Shown in pieces: positions 54,005 through 63,227 of a DNA stretch of 64,000 nucleotides. The notes beneath the pieces are model-generated. The model did no database searches and was not told where the DNA came from. It saw only the letters and a list, made by a program, of their open reading frames with translations. Every line of letters begins with the position of its first letter. The first letter of the stretch is position 1. The position numbers were made by a program, and so were the translations under genes. Source of the stretch: Idiomarina seosinensis_A (GTDB lineage Bacteria; Pseudomonadota; Gammaproteobacteria; Enterobacterales; Alteromonadaceae); assembly GCF_044797955.1 (NCBI RefSeq), contig NZ_CP085211.1, forward strand, positions 744,001-808,000, given 5' to 3'.

Positions 54005-54397
54005 ATGCGTTTTTTATCCCGTCGTCTGGTCATGCCCAATGACCTCAATTTTGCCGGCTCTCTGTTTGGCGGTCGTATCCTTGAGTGGATCGATGAAGAA
54101 GCCTACATTTTTGCCAGCTGCCAGCTAGATGCGAAAAGCCTGGTTACTAAACACATCGGCGCTATTACCTTTGAAACATCGGCGTTTCAGGGCGATGTGG
54201 TCGAATTTGGTCTGCAGGTAAAAAAGGCCGGTCGCAGTTCACTGACAATTACCTGTATCGTGCGCAATAAACACACGAAGCAGAACATCTGCGTTGCTGA
54301 TGACATCGTGTTTGTTCATATTGACGCAGAAACTCGCCAGCCGACCCCGCATGGTAAAAGCGAGGCCGAGCTGGACGATTCTGGCTTTGATATTTAA
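54005..54397 (+). CDS. Acyl-CoA thioesterase (YciA-like hotdog)
   Basis: A 130-residue single-hotdog thioesterase. The active-site stretch NDLNFAGSLFGGRILEWIDE has the Asn/Asp and Gly-Gly pattern of the YciA/BACH group. It hydrolyses acyl-CoA to free acid and CoA in the cytosol; chain-length preference is unknown. AAAGGAG precedes the ATG, and TATACT (53963-53968) may be its -10. It converges on the metalloprotease gene with 15 bases between stops. Confidence 0.88.
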   Translation: MRFLSRRLVMPNDLNFAGSLFGGRILEWIDEEAYIFASCQLDAKSLVTKHIGAITFETSAFQGDVVEFGLQVKKAGRSSLTITCIVRNKHTKQNICVADDIVFVHIDAETRQPTPHGKSEAELDDSGFDI

Positions 54398-54412
54398 CGC
54401 CGCACTGGCGCT

Positions 54413-56872
54413 TTAAATTGGTGAGCCGGGCGGCAGTGGGTGAGGCTGATAACTGTCCGGCCACTCGCCGTCATCCAGAAACGCCTTTAACTGTGCTGCT
54501 AACTGACGCGTTAAAGCGGTTTTCTGGTCGGCCAGCTTACGCTGCTGAGTCTGTAATGCACTGCGTAGTGCCAGGTGAACTTCCGGTGCCAGTTGCTCAG
54601 CCTGACTGGCCTTAACCATCGCGTTAAAGGCCGTGGTCAGCAAGCGCTGGCGCAGGCTGTCATCCGGCTGTTGTTGCCAGTCCTGCAGAAAGCTGGCGGC
54701 GACCTGGTTAAATAAGCCGGCTGCGGAAGGAATATCTGTATCCATGGTGTGCTGTTGTTGCAGGCGGTTTAAACGGGCGCTGTTAAACAGCAACTGCAGG
54801 CTAAAATCCGCCGCACTGGCGGCCCAGCTGACAGGATCCGGAATTAAACCGGTACGTCCTTCAAAGCGTTCGCGATTATCGGCCGAACCATAGGCCAACG
54901 GCACCATCAATTGCTTTACCTGGTCCGGCAGCTGCAGTCCTGAATAGCGGGCAGTTTTCAGCACCTGTTCCAATGCGCGTTGTTGGTCAGCTGCGCCAAT
55001 CTTTTGATAGTCATCAGGCCGTTCATCGTTCATGTAATAACGATAATTGACGCCACCTACCCATTTGACTGCCGCTTCGGTTTGATACCGGTGCAGCAGA
55101 TACATAGGCACCAGAACTTCCTGCAGGTCGCTGAGCGGCTTATCGGCTGCCAGCTGTCCGCGGTCAAAGTCGTTAAGGACGTGTTCACGCACCGTCAGTA
55201 AGCGCTGCAGTTCCGTTACCGGATCGCTGCCATTATCCCATAAATGCGCGGTTGGGTGCGCGCCGGAAGCCGGCCGGGCATCGCGATCAGAAATAAAGTT
55301 AAGACCCAGTTCTTTATTGGTTTGTAAAATGCGGGCTAACTGTTCCGGCTCTGAGGGCATGCCACCGAAATCACTGTAGCCATAGGCAATAACCTGTTTA
55401 TCCCATTGCCCAAGACCGACATCGTAGGCATTTTGCAGACTGATGCGGCCTTCTGTTGTCAGGGTAATCAGTGGATGCGGGTAATCCATCACGGAGGCGC
55501 GATCCTGAGCAGATGCAGCAAAGTTGTGTGCAATCCCCAGGGTATGACCAATTTCGTGAGCACTGAGCTGGCGGATCCGCGCCAGCGCCATGGCTTCGAT
55601 GTCCTGACGCAGCTGCTCGCGATTATCTTTATTAAAAGGTCCCAGCAGCCCTTCGGCAATTTTCATGTCCTGGCGGACCCGCAGCGAGCCAAGGGTGACA
55701 TGGCCTTTCATGATTTCGCCGGTGCGCGGGTCAATCACTGAAGAACCATAGGACCAGCCCCGGGTCGCCCGGTGTACCCATTGAATAACGTTATAACGCA
55801 CATCCATTGGATCGGCATCGGCGGGCAGCGTTTTTACCTGAAAGGCATTCTCAAAGCCAATGGCTTCAAAAGCTTCTGACCACCAGCGGCCACCTTCCTG
55901 CAACGCAGACTTAACCGGCTCCGGGGCGCCCGGATCGAGGTAATAAATAATTGGCTGCTGTGCTTCGCTGCGTGCCGCGATGGGATCTTTTTTATGCAGA
56001 CGGTGGCGGGGAATAACCTGTGTTTCTATGTCTTCACCCAGCGGCGCCGAGTAATCGATAAAGGTTTCCGCCCAGAAGCCACTGTTGGGGTGAAACTCGC
56101 GGGCCTGGTACTGATCATCCGGCAGCCGGATAAAGGAGTGGTGCAGGTGTAGCGTCAGGGCGTTACTGTTGGCGGCTACCTGGCGTACGTAGCGGCCTTC
56201 CGCTTTACCGACGAAAGTAACCTTAGCTTCCAGTTCGGTGTTGTCTACAAAGGCTTTGCTGCGTTCAGGATACACAACCGAGCGTTCGCTATCGGCTTTA
56301 AAATCGCCCTGGTTGGTAGCGGCCAGACGGTCGCTGATACCATGCACGTCGGTCAGTAAGTAAGGGGTATAATCAATCAGTACCGAATCGGCGTCCTTTG
56401 CAACTACTTTGAAGCCCTGCAGAGCCCCATCGGCAAATGCCTGATCGACGCTGTCACGTTCGGCCTGATTGCGGCTGCTGGCACGGTAACGTGTGTTGTG
56501 GGCAAGCAGCAGTACTTTATCCCCCTGGATATGAAAAGAGGCTAGTTGGGTATCGCCCAGCTGGCCACGGTCCAGGCCTATATCATTAGAGCCCAGGCCC
56601 CAGGGTAAGCTGGTTTGAAAGATAAACGGCTGGCTTTGTTTCGGGATATCAAGATAGATTTTACCGGCGTCGGCGGCATAATAAAAATCAAAGTAACCGT
56701 CGTTCAGGGTCATCTGTTCAGTAAAGTCAGCAACCAGCGGTTTTTCGTCAGCGGCCTGAGCCAGCGGACTGATAAACAAGGCTGCAACCAGGGTTCCGGT
56801 AACTGTTGCAGCAGAGAGTGCCGCGCGCAGTGAGCGCGGCTTTAGGGGACGTTCGGTGCAAGTAAGCAGCAT
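54413..56872 (-). CDS. Large exported zinc metalloprotease (HExxHxxGxxH)
   Basis: An 819-residue exported protein with a signal peptide ending LAQAAD. The zinc motif HEIGHTLGIAHN (His439 to Asn450) is of the extended metzincin-like type, followed by a Met turn candidate SVMDYPH. The family corresponds to zinc-dependent metalloproteases with DUF5117- and DUF5118-like flanks. The substrate is unknown. The ATG at 56870-56872 is chosen because AGGA precedes it by 8 bases and it begins 5 bases after the fldB stop. The two genes appear to be one transcript. Confidence 0.88.
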   Translation of the reverse strand: MLLTCTERPLKPRSLRAALSAATVTGTLVAALFISPLAQAADEKPLVADFTEQMTLNDGYFDFYYAADAGKIYLDIPKQSQPFIFQTSLPWGLGSNDIGLDRGQLGDTQLASFHIQGDKVLLLAHNTRYRASSRNQAERDSVDQAFADGALQGFKVVAKDADSVLIDYTPYLLTDVHGISDRLAATNQGDFKADSERSVVYPERSKAFVDNTELEAKVTFVGKAEGRYVRQVAANSNALTLHLHHSFIRLPDDQYQAREFHPNSGFWAETFIDYSAPLGEDIETQVIPRHRLHKKDPIAARSEAQQPIIYYLDPGAPEPVKSALQEGGRWWSEAFEAIGFENAFQVKTLPADADPMDVRYNVIQWVHRATRGWSYGSSVIDPRTGEIMKGHVTLGSLRVRQDMKIAEGLLGPFNKDNREQLRQDIEAMALARIRQLSAHEIGHTLGIAHNFAASAQDRASVMDYPHPLITLTTEGRISLQNAYDVGLGQWDKQVIAYGYSDFGGMPSEPEQLARILQTNKELGLNFISDRDARPASGAHPTAHLWDNGSDPVTELQRLLTVREHVLNDFDRGQLAADKPLSDLQEVLVPMYLLHRYQTEAAVKWVGGVNYRYYMNDERPDDYQKIGAADQQRALEQVLKTARYSGLQLPDQVKQLMVPLAYGSADNRERFEGRTGLIPDPVSWAASAADFSLQLLFNSARLNRLQQQHTMDTDIPSAAGLFNQVAASFLQDWQQQPDDSLRQRLLTTAFNAMVKASQAEQLAPEVHLALRSALQTQQRKLADQKTALTRQLAAQLKAFLDDGEWPDSYQPHPLPPGSPI

Positions 56873-56877
56873 AATTA

Positions 56878-57405
56878 TTATCCTAGTTGTTCTGCCATTT
56901 CTTCCAGTATTTGTGTGGTCCACTGCTCGATGCGCTCATCGGATAATTTGTACTGCGAGTCTTCATCCAGCGATAATCCCACAAAATAGCGTTGATCATC
57001 GGTTAATGCTTTTGATGCCGCAAAGTCGTATCCCTGATTAGGCCAAAAACCAATTCGCTTACAGCCTTTGTCAGCGATAGCGTCATGCAGCATCCCCAGG
57101 GCATCCTGAAACCAGTCGGTATAGCCCTGCTGATCGCCCATGCCGTACAAAGCGACAACTTTGCCATCCAGGTTAAGTGGGCCGATGTCATCCCAGTGAC
57201 TTTCCCAGTCTTCCTGTAGTTCGCCAAAGTCCCAGGTCGAAATACCAAAAATCAGCACATCAAAATTTTCGGCTTCGGCCAGGGGGGTATCTTTTATATC
57301 ATGCAGCGAAACGATGTCAGCGCCAATGGCCTGCTGTATTTTTTCGCCGGCAATTTCGGTATAGCACGTCGTGGAGCCATAAAACAAACCAATTTTTAAG
57401 GACAT
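56878..57405 (-). CDS. fldB: Flavodoxin
   Basis: A 175-residue long-chain flavodoxin that carries one electron at a time on FMN in the cytosol. The FMN phosphate loop is GLFYGSTTCYTEIAGEK (Thr-rich), then GISTWDFGELQEDW and ALYGMGDQQGY contact the ring. These match E. coli FldB more closely than FldA (STTCYTE, WDFGE). It precedes the metalloprotease gene with no apparent functional link. Flavodoxins often replace ferredoxin under iron shortage, but I see no clear Fur box here. Confidence 0.95.
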   Translation of the reverse strand: MSLKIGLFYGSTTCYTEIAGEKIQQAIGADIVSLHDIKDTPLAEAENFDVLIFGISTWDFGELQEDWESHWDDIGPLNLDGKVVALYGMGDQQGYTDWFQDALGMLHDAIADKGCKRIGFWPNQGYDFAASKALTDDQRYFVGLSLDEDSQYKLSDERIEQWTTQILEEMAEQLG

Positions 57406-57515
57406 AGGTTAAGGCCTCTGCTGTCAAACCCGAGTTATGCATACGTTTAGTCCGGGTGCATTGTATCAAAATCGGCGCTAGAATAATGGCTAACTTATCA
57501 TGAAAAGGACGCACT

Positions 57516-57797
57516 ATGTCGCTTTACCCGATTGTCGAACAGCTGGAAAGTGTTTTTGATCAAGCTTACGTGGATGGCAGTGACGATGAGCTGTTTGCCA
57601 GTGGTTATTTGCGTGGCCATTTTGATCTGGTGGTAGCAAAAATGGAGCTAAACGATGAGACGGATCCGGCCTTAGTGATGCCGCACTTACGCGCTGCGGT
57701 AGAGGCGGCTAAGCACGAGCTGGCGCCGGCCGATCAGGCTCACATTCAAAACCTGATGACACGGCTGGACGCTGTGGCGGCCAGCGCCGACAGTTAA
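57516..57797 (+). CDS. yfcL: YfcL family protein
   Basis: A 93-residue acidic helical protein of unknown function, matching E. coli YfcL (FDQAYVDGSDDELFASGYLRGH region). It sits next to mnmC in E. coli as well, which supports orthology. AAAGGA precedes the ATG. Its stop overlaps the mnmC stop on the other strand by 4 bases. Confidence 0.88.
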   Translation: MSLYPIVEQLESVFDQAYVDGSDDELFASGYLRGHFDLVVAKMELNDETDPALVMPHLRAAVEAAKHELAPADQAHIQNLMTRLDAVAASADS

Positions 57798-59569
57798 CGG
57801 TAACGCTGCGGTGACAGCCGCCGCAGACAGTCGTCGGCCAGTGGTACCAGGCCACCGGTTAACTGTGCGGCGATAATTTCAGCCAGTAATGGCGCCGAGG
57901 TCAAGCCACGCGAGCCTAATGCCGATATCAGCAGCAGCTTATCCGCCAGTTGACCGGCTATGGGCATATGATCGGGGCTGGTGGCCCGCACACTGGTGCG
58001 CTGTCCGACCACCGGCAGTGATTCACTCCAGGGTTGTTGCGAGCAGGTCTGCAGGCTGGCTAAGTTATCGTTATCGTCCTCAGCCCGGGATACCGCACTG
58101 TCATCACCGCGGTTAAATGTTGCGCCAATGCAGTGTTGGCCATTATCTGCCGGTATCATATAGCCCTTATAGCAGAGTACTTGCTGTAACGCGGCCGTAG
58201 CAGGGCTGGCTTTAACCAGCGTAATTTGCCCCCGCACGGGCTTAATGGGCAGTTTAATACCGGCCAGTTGTTCGCTCAGGGCAGCGCTTTGCTTACCGGC
58301 TGCAATCACCAGCCGGCCTGCCGGTCGCGGCATGTCGGCACTGACGGTTTGCCGCACTGGCTGGCAGTCAGCCTGCTGAAACAACAGCTCCACCAGAGTC
58401 TGCGGTCGCAGCCAGCCGCCGGCCGGGTAGTGTAGACTGTCAAAATTAACGGCAATACCAGCCAGCTGGTCAGCTTGTTCGCTGACCGCGTGGCTGACAC
58501 TTTGCAGCTGATATAAACCACCCGCCACTTTGTCTATGCGTTGCCGACGCTGTGGGTTAAATGCCGGCTGTAAAACGCCACAGGGGAACCAGTGTTGACC
58601 CTGCCATGGGTAATAAAAACTAACGGCGGTGCTAAAGGCCTGCAAATAAAATTGGCTTAACGGCGTGCGCTCGGCATGCAGCAAAGGGTACACGGCGCCT
58701 TGCGGATTACCTGAGGCGCCATCAGCAACCTGGCTACTGATAACTGATACCGGTACTCCCCGGCGTTTTAAAGCAAGTGTCAGTGTTGCGGCTGCGATAC
58801 CGGCGCCGATGACAGTCACCGGTTGTCGTTGCAGAGCGGGTTTTGTTGCTTTATCCGTGAGTAGGCGACCGCAAATCATTTCGCGTTTGCGCCCGAAACC
58901 AGGTGCCTTTTCGACCCTGAAACCGGCCTCAGCCAGGCCCCGGCGTACCACTCCGGCGGCAGTAAAAGTAGCAAAGGTGGTGGCTGCGTGAGCACAACAG
59001 GCCATCTGCCGGAACAACGCCGGCTGCCACATATGCGGATTTTTTGCCGGCGCAAAACCATCTAAAAACCAACAGTCTACCTGGCTTTCGGCCGAGCGGC
59101 TAAAGCGTGGTAGTTGCTCGTTAATATCACCAACCCATAAATCCAGAGTAACCCGTCCGTCAGCTAAGAGTACCCGGTGACAGCCGGGCTCGGTGCTGGG
59201 ATAGACAGCCAGCAACTGCTCCGCCAGTGGCTGCAATTCGGCAAGAACCTGATAGGCTTGCTGCAACTGTTCCCGGCTAAGTGGATATTTTTCGAAGCTG
59301 GCGAATACCAGTCGGCAGCTGGCCGGTGCGGTTTGCAAAAACAGTTGCCAGCACAGTAAAAAATTCAGGCCACTGCCAAAACCGGTCTCTGCCACCACAA
59401 ATTCGCTGTGCTCGGGTAGTTTGGCAAAACGTTCAGCTAAGTTGTTGTGCTGCAGAAACACGTAGCGCGACTCTGCCACGCCGTTATCCACAGAGAAGTA
59501 AATATCATCAAACTGATTGGAAACGGGAACACCCTGATCATTAAAGCGAATATCGGCGGAATAATTCAT
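57794..59569 (-). CDS. mnmC: Bifunctional tRNA wobble-uridine modification enzyme MnmC
   Basis: A 591-residue fusion that completes mnm5s2U at position 34 of tRNAs for Lys, Glu and Gln. The N-terminal ~240 residues are an SAM methyltransferase (ETGFGSGLNF, CWFLDGFAPAKNP). The C-terminal part is a DAO-type FAD oxidase (VTVIGAGIAAATLTLALKRR, SGNPQGAVYPLLH, and GLTSAPLLAEIIA at the end) that removes the carboxymethyl group. It is about 75 residues shorter than E. coli MnmC (668), without a missing motif that I can see. It is divergent from fabB. Confidence 0.95.
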   Translation of the reverse strand: MNYSADIRFNDQGVPVSNQFDDIYFSVDNGVAESRYVFLQHNNLAERFAKLPEHSEFVVAETGFGSGLNFLLCWQLFLQTAPASCRLVFASFEKYPLSREQLQQAYQVLAELQPLAEQLLAVYPSTEPGCHRVLLADGRVTLDLWVGDINEQLPRFSRSAESQVDCWFLDGFAPAKNPHMWQPALFRQMACCAHAATTFATFTAAGVVRRGLAEAGFRVEKAPGFGRKREMICGRLLTDKATKPALQRQPVTVIGAGIAAATLTLALKRRGVPVSVISSQVADGASGNPQGAVYPLLHAERTPLSQFYLQAFSTAVSFYYPWQGQHWFPCGVLQPAFNPQRRQRIDKVAGGLYQLQSVSHAVSEQADQLAGIAVNFDSLHYPAGGWLRPQTLVELLFQQADCQPVRQTVSADMPRPAGRLVIAAGKQSAALSEQLAGIKLPIKPVRGQITLVKASPATAALQQVLCYKGYMIPADNGQHCIGATFNRGDDSAVSRAEDDNDNLASLQTCSQQPWSESLPVVGQRTSVRATSPDHMPIAGQLADKLLLISALGSRGLTSAPLLAEIIAAQLTGGLVPLADDCLRRLSPQRYR

Positions 59570-59712
59570 TTAGGCTGCATTCATGGAATCTGTCATAATG
59601 GACGCTATAATAGCAGCTAATTGACAAAGCAGACCACCTATTGACGCAAGCTTAGTTATCCTAGCAATAATTAAGATTGGGTTTTAATTTTGGCAAAAAA
59701 CAGGAATACAGA

Positions 59713-60927
59713 ATGAGAAGAGCAGTGATTACCGGGCTGGGCATTGTCTCCAGTATCGGCACCAACCAGGAACAAGTGCTGGAGTCATTACGTACCGGCA
59801 AGTCAGGCATCGAATACTCTGAGTCTTTTGCCGAGATGGGGCTGCGCTGTCAGGTTTGGGGGCCGGTTCGGCTGGACGTAAAAGATCACATCGATCGTAA
59901 GGCGTTACGCTTTATGGGTGACTCAGCAGCTTATGCTTACATTGCCATGCAGCAGGCTATTGAAGATGCCGGTTTAAGCGAAGAGCAGGTGTCTAATCAC
60001 CGTACCGGCCTGGTGGTTGGTTCCGGTGGAGCCTCGGGCGAACATCAGGTAGCCGCTGCCGATATATTGCGCGAAAGAGGTGTCAAGCGCGTCGGTCCCT
60101 ACATGGTGCCGCGCTGCATGGCGTCAACAACGTCCGCTTGCCTGGCGACCCCGTTTAAAATTCAGGGTGTTAATTATTCCATCAGTTCGGCCTGTGCTAC
60201 TTCGGCGCACTGCATCGGACACGCGCTGGAATTAATTCAGTTTGGTAAGCAGGATCGGGTGTTTGCCGGAGGCGGCGAAGAGCTGCACTGGACTCTGGGC
60301 ATGGAGTTTGATGCGATGGGTGCGCTCAGCACCAAGTATAATGATACTCCCGAAAAAGCCTCCCGTACCTATGACCAGGGCCGCGACGGCTTTGTACCGG
60401 CCGGTGGCGGCGGTATTTTGGTCATCGAAGAGCTGGAAGCGGCTAAGGCGCGGGGCGCTAAAATTTATGCTGAAATTGTCGGCTACGGCGCAACTTCTGA
60501 TGGCTACGACATGGTTGCACCATCAGGTGAAGGCGCTGTTCGTTGCATGCAAATGGCGATGGAAACCGTTGATACGCCGGTTGACTATCTGAATACCCAC
60601 GGCACCAGTACGCCGGTAGGTGATGTAAAAGAACTGGAAGCCATTCGCGCGGTATTCCCTGAGCAAACCCCGATGATCAGTGCCACTAAAGCAATGACCG
60701 GTCATGCGCTGGGTGCCGCAGGTGTTCATGAGGCCATTTATTCGTTGCTAATGATGAATCATGACTTTGTGACACCGAGCATTAACATCGAGAACCTGGA
60801 CGATGCGGCAGAAGGCATGAACATTGTGCGGGAGCCGACCCCGGCAAAACTGACTACTGTGATGTCGAACAGCTTTGGTTTTGGTGGTACTAACGCGTCA
60901 TTGGTGTTGCGCGAGTACAGTGAGTAA
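59713..60927 (+). CDS. fabB: 3-oxoacyl-ACP synthase I
   Basis: A 404-residue condensing enzyme that elongates saturated and unsaturated acyl-ACP with malonyl-ACP, needed for unsaturated fatty-acid synthesis. The catalytic triad is visible: Cys161 in SSACATSAH, His in NTHGTSTPVGD and His in GHALGAAGVHE. The C-terminus has NSFGFGGTNASLV. ATG at 59713 follows AGGA by 7 bases; a TTG 36 bases earlier is an unlikely start. pdxB begins 11 bases later. Confidence 0.97.
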   Translation: MRRAVITGLGIVSSIGTNQEQVLESLRTGKSGIEYSESFAEMGLRCQVWGPVRLDVKDHIDRKALRFMGDSAAYAYIAMQQAIEDAGLSEEQVSNHRTGLVVGSGGASGEHQVAAADILRERGVKRVGPYMVPRCMASTTSACLATPFKIQGVNYSISSACATSAHCIGHALELIQFGKQDRVFAGGGEELHWTLGMEFDAMGALSTKYNDTPEKASRTYDQGRDGFVPAGGGGILVIEELEAAKARGAKIYAEIVGYGATSDGYDMVAPSGEGAVRCMQMAMETVDTPVDYLNTHGTSTPVGDVKELEAIRAVFPEQTPMISATKAMTGHALGAAGVHEAIYSLLMMNHDFVTPSINIENLDDAAEGMNIVREPTPAKLTTVMSNSFGFGGTNASLVLREYSE

Positions 60928-60938
60928 GCCGTTCTTTC

Positions 60939-62096
60939 GTGCACATAGTTGCTGATCAGAACATTCCCGCGCTGCCGCAATTGCTGGCAGGTGCGGGTCG
61001 CTTGTCCCGCTATAGCGAGCGTCAGCCGCCGGCACAGTTGTTGCGCACTGCCGATGCATTACTGGTACGTTCAGTAACTACTGTTGATCGGGCGCTACTG
61101 CGCCAGGCCCCGCAGCTAAAGTTTGTCGGTACTGCCACTATCGGTACTGAACATTTGCATTGCGAGGCGCTGGCTGAACGGGATATTGCTGTGGCCAGTG
61201 CGCCGGGAGCCAATGCCGACTCTGTCGGTGAATTTGTGTTGGCTGCGGTACTGGCCTGTTTTCAGCAGCGCGGCCAATTGTCGCACTTACCCGAGCTGGA
61301 AGTCGCCATCGTCGGTGCCGGCCACACTGGCCGCGCTGCCGGGCAGCGTCTGCAGGCTTTAGGGCTGCTGGTACATTATTACGACCCGCCATTACTGAAA
61401 AATAAAAACCAGCCGCCGGTTGAGGGTGAACTTCACAACCACTGGCAGCGGGTGCTCAACTCCGACATTATCAGTTGCCATGTTCCCCTGACCCATAACG
61501 GCCCGCATCCGACCGCTCAGTTACTGGATATTGAAGCCTTGCAGTCACTGCACAACGAGCAACTGTTGATTAATGCCAGCCGCGGCGCGGTAGTCGATAA
61601 CCAGGCCTTGCTGCGATGTTGCCAACAGGGCGACTGCCCACAGCTGGTGCTGGATGTCTGGCAAAACGAACCGCAGATAATAACCGAGTTACTGCCTGAG
61701 GTGACTGTGGCTACTCCGCATATCGCCGGCCACAGCGCGGAAGGGAAATTAGGCGGGGCAATTATGATTGCCCGCGCTCTGCAACAGTTTGCGGGACAGC
61801 CTTTTAGTACCGACTTGGATAGCTTATTACCCCCCTGTGACTGGCCGGTCTGCGATGCCGAAAAGCTTGATACGCCGATGCAGCTGGCGCAACTGGTGTT
61901 ACAGCGCTATGATATCTGGCAAGATGACCGGAACATGCGAGAGCGGGGTACCAGTGCAGCGGGTTTTGACCAGCTGCGCAAGCAGTATCGTAAAGATAAT
62001 CCCCGCAGACAGCTCAACAATCAACGCATTGCGTGTCATAATAGCCAGCAGCTTGAAAGATTCCGGGCGTTGGGCTTTAGTGCTTTTCGCATCTGA
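60939..62096 (+). CDS. pdxB: Erythronate-4-phosphate dehydrogenase
   Basis: A 385-residue D-2-hydroxyacid dehydrogenase for the second step of pyridoxal phosphate synthesis. The start is GTG (HIVADQNIPALPQL). The NAD-binding AIVGAGHTGRAAGQRL, the INASRGAVVDNQAL substrate loop and the catalytic His in TPHIAGHSAEGK are visible. Length is close to E. coli PdxB (378). It follows fabB by 11 bases and precedes asd by 24, a shared order in this group. Confidence 0.95.
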   Translation: MHIVADQNIPALPQLLAGAGRLSRYSERQPPAQLLRTADALLVRSVTTVDRALLRQAPQLKFVGTATIGTEHLHCEALAERDIAVASAPGANADSVGEFVLAAVLACFQQRGQLSHLPELEVAIVGAGHTGRAAGQRLQALGLLVHYYDPPLLKNKNQPPVEGELHNHWQRVLNSDIISCHVPLTHNGPHPTAQLLDIEALQSLHNEQLLINASRGAVVDNQALLRCCQQGDCPQLVLDVWQNEPQIITELLPEVTVATPHIAGHSAEGKLGGAIMIARALQQFAGQPFSTDLDSLLPPCDWPVCDAEKLDTPMQLAQLVLQRYDIWQDDRNMRERGTSAAGFDQLRKQYRKDNPRRQLNNQRIACHNSQQLERFRALGFSAFRI

Positions 62097-62120
62097 ACTG
62101 AAATTACAATGGGAGTAACT

Positions 62121-63137
62121 ATGTCTGAAGGTTTTTGCGTTGCTGTATTAGGGGCCACCGGCCTGGTCGGTCAACAAATCATTGATAGTTTAGAGCAACG
62201 AAAATTTCCTGTCAGTCAATTGGTTCCCCTCGCCAGTTCCCGCTCGGCCGGCTCCAGCATCAGTTTTAAGGGCGAAGAGCTGGAAGTGCAGGATGCCGAT
62301 AACTTTGACTGGAGCCAGGCAGATATTGCTTTCTTCTCTGCCGGCGGCAGCGTTTCACGAGAACTGGCGCCAAAAGCAGCCGAAGCGGGTTGCGTTGTCA
62401 TTGATAATACGTCGGAGTTTCGCTACGAGGCGGACATCCCGCTGGTGGTACCGGAAGTTAATGCTTATGCACTGGCTGACTTCCGTAATCGCAATATTAT
62501 TGCTAACCCCAATTGCTCGACTATCCAGATGTTAGTCGCCTTAAAACCCATTCACGATGCCATTGGTATAGAACGTATCAATGTTGCCACTTACCAGTCG
62601 GTTTCCGGCGCCGGTAAGGAGTCGATGGAAGAACTGGCTAAGCAGACCGCTGAGCTGCTGAACGCCCGCGAACCGACCATGGCAAATTTTAGCCGGCAGA
62701 TAGCATTTAACTGTATCCCGCAAATTGATGTGTTTATGGAAAATGACTACACCAAAGAAGAAATGAAGATGGTGTGGGAAACCCATAAAATTTTAAATGA
62801 TCCGACGGTCCGGGTTAACCCGACCGCTGTGCGGGTACCGGTATTCTTCGGTCACGCCGAGGCCATTCATATCGAAACACGGATGGCCATTACTGCCGAG
62901 CACGCCAAGCAACTGTTGCAGGATGCTGCAGGCGTTAAGCTAATGGATAAGCGCGAGGAGTTTCCGACGCAGGTGAGTGATGCAACGGGCCATGACGAGG
63001 TTTTTGTTGGCCGTATCCGCGAAGATATCAGCCACCCTCAGGGGCTTAATTTATGGGTAGTATCGGATAATATCCGCAAAGGAGCGGCTACTAATTCAGT
63101 GCAGATTGCTGAGCATCTGGTCCGCGACTACTGGTAG
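62121..63137 (+). CDS. asd: Aspartate-semialdehyde dehydrogenase
   Basis: A 338-residue enzyme that makes aspartate semialdehyde for lysine, threonine, methionine and cell-wall diaminopimelate. The NADP-binding VLGATGLVGQQ, the active-site Cys in NPNCSTIQM and the QSVSGAGKE segment are present; the acceptor His is in FFGHAEAIH. The ATG at 62121 follows GGGAG by 5 bases; an in-frame ATG 12 bases earlier would use up that site. No lysine riboswitch fits in the short gap upstream. Confidence 0.96.
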   Translation: MSEGFCVAVLGATGLVGQQIIDSLEQRKFPVSQLVPLASSRSAGSSISFKGEELEVQDADNFDWSQADIAFFSAGGSVSRELAPKAAEAGCVVIDNTSEFRYEADIPLVVPEVNAYALADFRNRNIIANPNCSTIQMLVALKPIHDAIGIERINVATYQSVSGAGKESMEELAKQTAELLNAREPTMANFSRQIAFNCIPQIDVFMENDYTKEEMKMVWETHKILNDPTVRVNPTAVRVPVFFGHAEAIHIETRMAITAEHAKQLLQDAAGVKLMDKREEFPTQVSDATGHDEVFVGRIREDISHPQGLNLWVVSDNIRKGAATNSVQIAEHLVRDYW

Positions 63138-63227
63138 AAAAATTAGTAAAAGCTAATCGCTTATGTCATAAAGATTTTATGGCTAACGCCGTTAATAAGA
63201 AAAGCAAAGTGCGGGCAGAGACAAAGG

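Noticed and set aside
59606..59626. TATAAT and TTGACA in the mnmC-fabB gap as the fabB promoter
   Set aside because: The TATAAT precedes the TTGACA, and neither has a fitting partner at 16-18 bases. No FabR- or FadR-like operator was seen.
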